Shown: piece after piece, positions 1 to 4,648 of the stretch | Numbering within the stretch: position 1 is the stretch's first letter | Layout: the number at the start of each line of letters is the position of its first letter | Translations under genes and position numbers: made by a program | DNA from: an uncultured Collinsella sp. | GTDB taxonomy: Bacteria > Actinomycetota > Coriobacteriia > Coriobacteriales > Coriobacteriaceae | Assembly (NCBI GenBank): GCA_902496775.1 | Contig: CABVCF010000098.1 | Coordinates: 1-6,224 of the forward strand | Direction of reading: 5' to 3' | Length of the DNA: 6,224 nt | The notes under the pieces: model-generated | Seen by the model: the letters and a program-made list of their open reading frames with translations, nothing else | Databases searched by the model: none | What the model was told of the DNA's origin: nothing

Positions 1-8
1 CACGCAAA

Positions 9-31
9 GGAAAGCACTTAATGTGCTTTCC
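9..31. repeat. Perfect 9-bp inverted repeat (hairpin)
   Basis: Arms GGAAAGCAC (9-17) and GTGCTTTCC (23-31) are exact reverse complements around a 5-nt loop. A further 5-bp match flanks them: CGCAA (3-7) with TTGCG (35-39). There is no T-run on the + side (GTCTTGCGC follows). The left flank reads only TTTGCG on the minus strand, so a terminator for an upstream or opposing gene is possible but weak. A protein-binding dyad is the alternative. The upstream gene lies outside the window, so the role cannot be decided. Confidence 0.6.
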
Positions 32-128
32 GTCTTGCGCAGGACTGTAGAGCAGCAAACTTAATCGCCCCGCCCGGCGAGCAAGCGGACGACAAACACA
101 TCTGTCCAATAATTCGTCTGAAACACAA

Positions 129-160
129 TGAAAAACCGTTTGATGTGAGTTAATATAAAC
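129..160 (+). promoter_or_regulatory. Probable promoter region of ptsH
   Basis: Within a GC-rich context, an AT-rich patch contains overlapping -10-like boxes TAATAT (151-156) and TATAAA (154-159). No good -35 hexamer lies 16-18 bp upstream (the bases there are A-rich), so the promoter may depend on an activator or another sigma factor. Just upstream, TGAAAAACCGTTTGA (129-143) is an imperfect dyad resembling LacI-family or CcpA-type operators. The remainder of 32-128 shows nothing I can assign. Confidence 0.35.
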
Positions 161-173
161 AACGTCGTGAATC

Positions 174-203
174 TGACTCCTGCCACATGCATGACAGGGG
201 TTA
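174..203 (+). promoter_or_regulatory. 5' leader hairpin before ptsH
   Basis: Positions 174-185 pair with 192-203 over 12 positions, with one C/A mismatch (183/194) and two G-U pairs, around the 6-nt loop CATGCA. It ends 10 nt before the Shine-Dalgarno AGGAG (214-218). It is followed by A-rich rather than T-rich sequence, so it is not an intrinsic terminator. An mRNA-stabilising hairpin or a protein-binding leader element would fit; the function is inferred only from its placement. Confidence 0.45.
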
Positions 204-224
204 AACACAAAAAAGGAGTCAACT

Positions 225-488
225 ATGGTTTCTGAGAAGGCTACCCTCGTTAATCCTCAGGGTCTGCACATGCGTCCGGCTGGTCTGTTCGCCTCCACCA
301 TGGGCAAGTACGCCTGTGACGTGACGGTCGTCACCCCCGAGAAGGAGGTCAACGGCAAGTCCCCGATGGCCCTCATGGCTGCTGGTATCCCCTGCGGCAC
401 CGAGGTCGAGGTCAAGTGCGACGGCGCCGACGAGGCAGAGGCTCTGGCTGCTGCCATCGAGCTCATCAAGAGCGGTCTTGGCGAGTAG
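225..488 (+). CDS. ptsH: HPr, phosphocarrier protein of the PTS
   Basis: This is the small cytoplasmic phosphocarrier that takes phosphate from enzyme I on a histidine and passes it to EIIA domains. The 87-residue length is normal for the family. The active-site motif GLHMRPAG places the phosphorylated histidine at His15, followed by Arg17. Ser46 sits in GKSPMALMAAG, the position that HPr kinase modifies in Firmicutes; whether such a kinase exists here cannot be seen. Residue 16 is Met, where Ala or Thr is usual, and residue 47 is Pro. The start is set by AGGAG (214-218) six bases before the ATG. The gene is followed by a terminator-like hairpin and then ptsI, the classic partner. The identification is very secure; Ser46 regulation is only a possibility. 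Confidence 0.97.
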   Translation: MVSEKATLVNPQGLHMRPAGLFASTMGKYACDVTVVTPEKEVNGKSPMALMAAGIPCGTEVEVKCDGADEAEALAAAIELIKSGLGE

Positions 489-530
489 AACTCAAACGGG
501 TCGCATGTTGAACAACTAAGTTCATATTTG

Positions 531-569
531 GGGGCGCAGTGACCTGTTGTAAGGTAGCTGCGCTCTTTT
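531..569 (+). terminator. Intrinsic terminator or attenuator between ptsH and ptsI
   Basis: The outer stem pairs 531-540 with 557-566, including a perfect GCGCAG/CTGCGC core (534-539/558-563). After one G/A mismatch (541/556), the inner stem ACCT/AGGT (542-545/552-555) closes a 6-nt loop. The 3' arm runs into TTTT (566-569), then G. The U-tract is short and interrupted, so partial readthrough into ptsI is plausible. This would give more HPr than enzyme I from one promoter (inference). Confidence 0.75.
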
Positions 570-604
570 GTCATGGATATGGCAAAACGCTTTATCACAT
601 GACA
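569..604 (+). promoter_or_regulatory. Possible operator or leader structure before ptsI
   Basis: TGTCATG (569-575) and CATGACA (598-604) are exact reverse complements 22 bp apart. Between them lies AAAACGCTTT (584-593), which resembles the core of LacI/CcpA-family operators (compare AAAGCGCTTT of an ideal cre site). The TG and CA flanks are displaced two bases outward (580-581, 596-597), so it is not a standard cre. No convincing -35/-10 pair is seen here. Treat it as a candidate only. Confidence 0.25.
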
Positions 605-621
605 CGGAGAGAGGAATGGGA

Positions 622-2325
622 ATGTATCAGGGAGTCAACGCTTCCGAGGGCATCGGTATCGGCACCGTCATGGTCGCCGTCGATCCCGACTTGACGTTTG
701 AGCCGCACGAGGTTGCTGATTCGGCAGCAGAGAAGGAGCGCTATCAGACCGCTCTTTCGGTCTTCTGCGAGAAGACCCAGGCTCAGGCCGACCACATGAA
801 GGAGACGGTGGGCGAGGCCGAGGCCGAGATCATGAGCGGACACATTGTCCTGGCTCAGGACCCGGGCATGACCGACGCCATCAACGCCGCCATTGACGGC
901 GGTACCTGCGCCGAGCAGGCGCTCATGGACACCTCGACCATGTTCGAGAACATGTTCCTGTCCATGGACGACGAGATGTTCCGTCTGCGCGCGGCCGACA
1001 TCGCCGACATCCGCACCGGTATTCTGGCCGAGCTGCTGGGCAAGGAGGTCGTCGACCTCTCCGTCCTGCCCGAGAACACCGTCGTTGTCGTGCACGACCT
1101 CACGCCGTCCATGACCGCCACGATCGATAAGGCCCACGTTGCCGGTATCGTCACCGAGACCGGTGGCCGCACGTCGCACTCCGCGATCATTGCGCGCGCC
1201 CTCGAGATCCCGGCTGTCCTTTCGGTTTCCAACAGCTGCACCGCGCTGCGCAACGGTATGACCGTTGTCGTCGACGGTGGCAAGGGTATCGTCGAGGCCG
1301 ATCCCGACGAGGAGACGCTCGCTGCCTACACCGCCAAGGCCGAGGCCTTCGCTGCCGAGAAGGCAGCCCTCGAGGCCTTCCGTGGCAAGCCGTCCGTGAC
1401 TGCCGATGGCATCAAGAAGATCATCGCCTGCAACATCGGTAACCCCGATGACGTGCCCAACGCGCTCGATCACGACGCCGAGGCCATCGGTCTGTTCCGC
1501 TCCGAGTTCCTGTTCATGGATTCTGCTGAGCTTCCTTCCGAGGAGGAGCAGTTCAACGCCTACCGTAAGGTCGCCAGCGCGCTCAAGGGTGCTCCGGTCA
1601 TCATCCGCACGCTCGATGTGGGTGGCGACAAGGAGATTCCGTATCTGCACATGGTCAAGGAAGATAACCCCTTCATGGGCTTCCGCGCCGTGCGTTACTG
1701 CCTGGCCAATCCCGACCAGTACAAGGTCCAGCTCCGCGCTCTGCTGCGCGCTAGCGCCTTCGGTGACGTCAAGATCATGATCCCGCTCGTCACCTGCGTC
1801 GAGGAGGTCTTGGCTGTCAAGGAGCTCGTCGAGCAGTGCAAGGCCGAGCTGACCGAAGAGGGTCGCAAGTTCAACGAGAACATCGAGGTCGGCATCATGG
1901 TCGAGACGCCCGCCGCTTCGCTGCTCGCAGACCGTCTGGCCGAGGTCGCCGACTTCTTCTCCATCGGCACCAACGACCTGATCGGCTACACCATGTGCGC
2001 CGACCGTGGCAACGACACCATCTCCAACCTGTACCAGGTGTATTATCCCGCCGTGCTCCGCTCGCTCAAGAACATCATCGAGAGCGGCGTGAAGGCCGGC
2101 ATCATGGTCGGTATGTGCGGCGAGGCCGCTGCCGATCCGCTGCTCGAGCCGCTGCTGATCAGCTGGGGCCTGGAGGAGTTCTCGATGAGCGCTCCGTCCA
2201 TCCTGCGCGCCCGCAAGACCATCAGCCAGTGGACCAAGGCCGAGTGCGACGAGCTCGCCGAGATGGCGCTCGCCTGCAACACCGCCGCCGAGGTCAAGGC
2301 ACTGCTTGAGTCCGCAGCTCGCTAA
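622..2325 (+). CDS. ptsI: PTS enzyme I (PEP-protein phosphotransferase)
   Basis: Enzyme I autophosphorylates from PEP and transfers the phosphate to HPr, the first step of PTS sugar uptake. The 567-residue length matches the roughly 575 of E. coli. The N-terminal phosphohistidine/HPr-binding part carries GGRTSHSAIIAR with the active His186. The C-terminal PEP-binding barrel (about 250-567) shows Arg293 (GLFRSEFLFM), Arg329 (IRTLDVGGDKE), Glu428 (GIMVETPAA), Asn451-Asp452 (SIGTNDL), Arg462 and the catalytic Cys499 (GMCGE). All sit a constant three residues below E. coli numbering. The ATG at 622 is preferred: AGAGG (610-614) is well spaced, and MYQGVNASEGIGIG aligns with the family start MISGILASPGIAFG. 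The ATG at 616 is a possible alternative. Oddities: Gly455 replaces the usual Gln and Cys459 replaces a small residue in the second PEP-enzyme signature. It probably depends on readthrough from ptsH. Confidence 0.97.
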   Translation: MYQGVNASEGIGIGTVMVAVDPDLTFEPHEVADSAAEKERYQTALSVFCEKTQAQADHMKETVGEAEAEIMSGHIVLAQDPGMTDAINAAIDGGTCAEQALMDTSTMFENMFLSMDDEMFRLRAADIADIRTGILAELLGKEVVDLSVLPENTVVVVHDLTPSMTATIDKAHVAGIVTETGGRTSHSAIIARALEIPAVLSVSNSCTALRNGMTVVVDGGKGIVEADPDEETLAAYTAKAEAFAAEKAALEAFRGKPSVTADGIKKIIACNIGNPDDVPNALDHDAEAIGLFRSEFLFMDSAELPSEEEQFNAYRKVASALKGAPVIIRTLDVGGDKEIPYLHMVKEDNPFMGFRAVRYCLANPDQYKVQLRALLRASAFGDVKIMIPLVTCVEEVLAVKELVEQCKAELTEEGRKFNENIEVGIMVETPAASLLADRLAEVADFFSIGTNDLIGYTMCADRGNDTISNLYQVYYPAVLRSLKNIIESGVKAGIMVGMCGEAAADPLLEPLLISWGLEEFSMSAPSILRARKTISQWTKAECDELAEMALACNTAAEVKALLESAAR

Positions 2326-2342
2326 TTTGGTATCAGAGGTAA

Positions 2343-2372
2343 CCGCGTGGTTGGAATGGGCCGGCCACGCGG
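2343..2372 (+). promoter_or_regulatory. Stable intergenic hairpin without U-tract
   Basis: CCGCGTGG (2343-2350) pairs perfectly with CCACGCGG (2365-2372). The helix continues through two G-U and two G-C pairs to a 6-nt loop (2355-2360), giving 12 stacked pairs. No T-run follows (CCCTCACATATACA), so this is not a standard intrinsic terminator. A processing site, a 3'-end stabiliser for ptsI mRNA, or a barrier tuning the downstream kinase are possibilities. GGGCC (2358-2362) could alternatively pair with GGCCC (2371-2375). Confidence 0.55.
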
Positions 2373-2399
2373 CCCTCACATATACAGGGGGTACTGTAA

Positions 2400-3332
2400 A
2401 TGTTCTACACGCTAACCGCTAACCCGGCTGTCGACATGACGGTTTCGAGCTCTCCGCTCGAGCCCGATGAGAACGTCCGCACCGGCTCGGCCAGCTACAC
2501 GGCTAACGGCAAGGGCCTCGACGTGTCCTTCGCCTTTAAGAAGATGGGCGTCGACACCGTCGCGCTCGGCTTCTTCGCTGGCTTCACGGGCAAGTTCATC
2601 GTCGAGGAGGTCATGAACCTGGGTTGCCTCTGCCGCCCGGTCTGGACCGACGGTATCACGCGCATCAACACCTACGTCAACGATGGCCAGCACGAGTACG
2701 GCATCCTGAACCCCGGCGCCCCGATCACGCCGCAGCACCAGGAGGAGCTCTACAACATCCTGGACACCGCGGGCGATCTTGAGTGCCTGATCGTCTCCGG
2801 CTCCGTGCCTCCCAAAGCTACGCCTGACTTCCTGGCTCAGGTCATGGAGCACGCTCAGGCTCGTGGCGCCGACGTCGTCCTGGACCTGTCCTCCGACAAG
2901 CTCAAGGAGCTCGCTCACAAGAAGCCGCTGCTCATCAAGCCGAACCATCACGAGATGAAGGCCATCTTTGGCGTGCCGGTCGACACCGACGACGAGGTTC
3001 GCGTTGCCATGAAGATGGCTCACGACGCTGGCGTTCAGAACGTGCTGCTCACCCGTGGTAGCCGCGGCGACGCTTACTTCTCCAACGGCGAGGACATCTG
3101 GTACGCCAAGCGTGAGTTCAACATCAAGCTGGTTTCTTCCGTCTGCGCCGGCGACTGCACCCTCGCTGCGTTCCTGCACAAGTGGTACAGGGATCGCGAC
3201 AACGTCGAGGAAGCCATGAAGCTTGCTATGGCCACCGGCGCCAACGTTGCCGAGTCTGTCGGTATTGGCGACTTCGGTCACGTCGATGAGTACAGCAAGC
3301 GCGTTGCTGTCCGCAAGCTCGATCGTCAGTAA
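2400..3332 (+). CDS. PfkB-family sugar-phosphate kinase, copy 1 (1-phosphofructokinase-like)
   Basis: This is a cytoplasmic ribokinase-fold (PfkB) kinase of 310 residues, a normal length. The opening MFYTLTANPAVD with Asp12 is typical of the 1-phosphofructokinase/tagatose-6-phosphate kinase branch, which makes bisphosphorylated ketohexoses for glycolysis. Other family landmarks are NGKGLDVS (36-43), Arg88 in GITRIN, SGSVPP, LIKPNHHEM and the ATP-site region VLLTRGSRGDAYF. The catalytic loop reads SVCAGDC, with the base Asp252. Departures: Cys249 replaces the usual Gly before AGD, Cys253 follows the Asp where Ser is usual, and Asp41 stands where the GKG(I/L)N motif has Asn. The start ATG follows GGGGG (2387-2391) by eight bases. 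It lies 74 bp behind ptsI with no clear promoter, so cotranscription is likely. Its substrate is uncertain: fructose-1-phosphate, tagatose-6-phosphate or fructose-6-phosphate. Confidence 0.88.
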   Translation: MFYTLTANPAVDMTVSSSPLEPDENVRTGSASYTANGKGLDVSFAFKKMGVDTVALGFFAGFTGKFIVEEVMNLGCLCRPVWTDGITRINTYVNDGQHEYGILNPGAPITPQHQEELYNILDTAGDLECLIVSGSVPPKATPDFLAQVMEHAQARGADVVLDLSSDKLKELAHKKPLLIKPNHHEMKAIFGVPVDTDDEVRVAMKMAHDAGVQNVLLTRGSRGDAYFSNGEDIWYAKREFNIKLVSSVCAGDCTLAAFLHKWYRDRDNVEEAMKLAMATGANVAESVGIGDFGHVDEYSKRVAVRKLDRQ

Positions 3333-3360
3333 TCGAAACGCGACATATTCGTGCGCATGT

Positions 3361-3391
3361 GGCGCCCCGGTTTCGGCTGGGGCTCCTTTTT
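3361..3391 (+). terminator. Strong intrinsic terminator after kinase copy 1
   Basis: GCCCCGG (3364-3370) pairs with CTGGGGC (3377-3383), with one G-U pair, around the 6-nt loop TTTCGG. Two further GG/CC pairs (3361-3362/3385-3386) lie beyond a mismatch. TTTTT (3387-3391) follows. This closes the transcription unit that starts at ptsH or ptsI and separates the two kinase genes. Confidence 0.85.
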
Positions 3392-3480
3392 GTTCCGCCA
3401 CGGGGGAGAGGTGTTCCGCCGTACTTCATCGCTTCCACACCGTTCACCGAGTTGTCCTAGCCTTTTACCGATGCGTGGAA

Positions 3481-3486
3481 TATACT
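3481..3486 (+). promoter_or_regulatory. Candidate -10 box of kinase copy 2
   Basis: TATACT matches the -10 consensus at five of six positions and lies 35 bp before the ATG, downstream of the copy 1 terminator. No convincing -35 hexamer stands 16-18 bp upstream; the closest, TTGTCC (3452-3457), is 23 bp away. A CACG/CGTG dyad (3495-3498/3505-3508) lies between the box and the ribosome binding site. Confidence 0.45.
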
Positions 3487-3520
3487 TTCATTAACACGTT
3501 GCTTCGTGAAAGGAACATTC

Positions 3521-4453
3521 ATGATTTACACGCTCACTGCAAATCCCGCCATTGACTACAACATCGCCTGCGACGGTCTTGCTGCCAACACCGTCACGCG
3601 TACCCGCAACGCCGTCTACACGCCCAACGGCAAGGGCCTCAACGTCTCGTTTACGCTTGACCACTACGGCGTCGACACCACGATCCTGGGCTTTTTCGCC
3701 GGTTTCTCGGGCGAGTTTATCGTTAAGGGCGCCGAGGCCCTGGGCGTGCCCGTCAAGCCCGTGTGGACCGACGGCATTACGCGCGTCAATGTGTTCCTCA
3801 ACGCCGGCCCCGACACCGAGTACAACATGGTCAACGCCGGTGCCGCTATCAACGAGGCCAACGAGCAGGAGATGTTTGAGCTCATCGATTCGCTCGATGA
3901 CATGACCTGTCTGGTCATCAGCGGCTCGCTGCCTCCCAACACTTCCGAGGGCTTCCTGGCCGAGGTCCTGCGTCGCGTCAAGGCCAAGGGGGCCGAGTTC
4001 GTCCTCGATATCTCGAGCCATCAGCTGGCAGACCTCATTGCCATGGAGCCGCTGCTGATCAAGCCCAATGACGATGAGCTGCTCGACATCTTTGGCATTA
4101 AGGTGAGCGGTGGCGACGACGAGTCCGTCAAGGGCGCGATGGCCGAGCTGCACGCCAAGGGCGCCAAGAACGTGCTGCTGACCCTTGGTGGCGCCGGTGC
4201 GTACTTCTCCAACGGCGAGCACATCTGGTTTGCCAATCGCACCTTCGACGTCAAGCTGCTGTCTACGGTGTGCGCCGGCGATTCCTCGCTGGCTGCCTTC
4301 CTGTCCGTATGGCACGACGCCCCCGAGCGAGTCGAGGATGCCCTGCGCCTTTCGATGGCTACCGGCGCCAACGTGGTCGAGTGCCCGGGCCTGGGCGACT
4401 TTGCCAAGGTGGACGAATACAAGAAGAACATCGAAGTTCGTCAGGTCTGCTAG
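3521..4453 (+). CDS. PfkB-family sugar-phosphate kinase, copy 2 (1-phosphofructokinase-like)
   Basis: This 310-residue kinase is the same length as the preceding one, and about half of its residues are identical to it by eye, so the pair looks like an old tandem duplication. It begins MIYTLTANPAID (Asp12) and has the canonical NGKGLNVS (Asn41), Arg88 in GITRVN, SGSLPP, LIKPNDDEL and LLTLGGAGAYF. The catalytic loop is TVCAGDS with base Asp254; Cys251 replaces the usual Gly, as in copy 1, but Ser255 is retained. This makes it the more conventional member and the better candidate for fructose-1-phosphate or tagatose-6-phosphate phosphorylation. The ATG at 3521 is chosen over the in-frame GTG at 3506 because AAAGGA (3509-3514) sits six bases before it and the family N-terminus aligns there. 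Flanking terminators and its own -10-like box indicate a single-gene transcript. Confidence 0.9.
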   Translation: MIYTLTANPAIDYNIACDGLAANTVTRTRNAVYTPNGKGLNVSFTLDHYGVDTTILGFFAGFSGEFIVKGAEALGVPVKPVWTDGITRVNVFLNAGPDTEYNMVNAGAAINEANEQEMFELIDSLDDMTCLVISGSLPPNTSEGFLAEVLRRVKAKGAEFVLDISSHQLADLIAMEPLLIKPNDDELLDIFGIKVSGGDDESVKGAMAELHAKGAKNVLLTLGGAGAYFSNGEHIWFANRTFDVKLLSTVCAGDSSLAAFLSVWHDAPERVEDALRLSMATGANVVECPGLGDFAKVDEYKKNIEVRQVC

Positions 4454-4475
4454 CCGCATCGAAAAATCGCTGCCG

Positions 4476-4511
4476 AACACCCGCTTTGGATCTCCGAGGC
4501 GGGTGTTTTTT
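4476..4511 (+). terminator. Strong intrinsic terminator after kinase copy 2
   Basis: AACACCCGC (4476-4484) pairs with GCGGGTGTT (4499-4507). The helix continues inward through TTTGG/CCGAG (two G-U pairs) to the tetraloop ATCT (4490-4493), making 14 consecutive pairs. A run of six T (4506-4511) follows. It is a textbook rho-independent terminator. Confidence 0.93.
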
Positions 4512-4592
4512 GCTCGCTGAACGTATGTGGCGTCTGCTGTCTCGTTTTATCTAATCGACGACGCGATTGCGTGTGCGCGCTTTCTCGTTTCT

Positions 4593-4601
4593 TGTTAGAC
4601 T
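4593..4601 (+). promoter_or_regulatory. Candidate extended -10 promoter of cca
   Basis: TGTTAGACT combines a TGn extension (4593-4595) with a TAGACT -10-like hexamer (4596-4601), 47 bp before the cca ATG and after the previous terminator. A -35-like TTGCGT (4567-4572) is too far upstream at 23 bp, consistent with an extended -10 type promoter. A small dyad AATCG/CGATT (4553-4557/4564-4568) lies just upstream; its role is unknown. Confidence 0.35.
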
Positions 4602-4648
4602 TCTTGAGAACCATCGATTAACGCTCACAAGTGCAGGAGGCCATAGGC

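Noticed and set aside
1..224. CRISPR or tandem repeat array
   Set aside because: No repeated unit with regular spacing occurs in this or any other gap; only single dyads are present.
568..621. Upstream TTG start for ptsI giving 18 more residues
   Set aside because: The TTG lies in the terminator T-tract, has no ribosome site, and adds residues not found at enzyme I N-termini. The ATG at 622 aligns with the family start.
595..2379. 594-residue open frame on the minus strand opposite ptsI
   Set aside because: It mirrors a strongly conserved enzyme I gene. Long antisense frames are expected when codons are GC-rich at the third base. The translation shows no family motif, and no ribosome site supports it.
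3223..3555. 110-residue + strand frame spanning the end of kinase copy 1 and the intergenic gap
   Set aside because: It runs through a strong terminator and promoter region, overlaps two real genes in another frame, and has no ribosome site.
2412..4480. Two 329-residue minus-strand open frames opposite the two kinases
   Set aside because: Their equal lengths come from the paralogy of the sense genes beneath them. They are shadows with no coding evidence of their own.
4631..4648. GTG start for cca
   Set aside because: The ideal AGGAGG (4635-4640) is downstream of this GTG and correctly spaced for the ATG at 4649.
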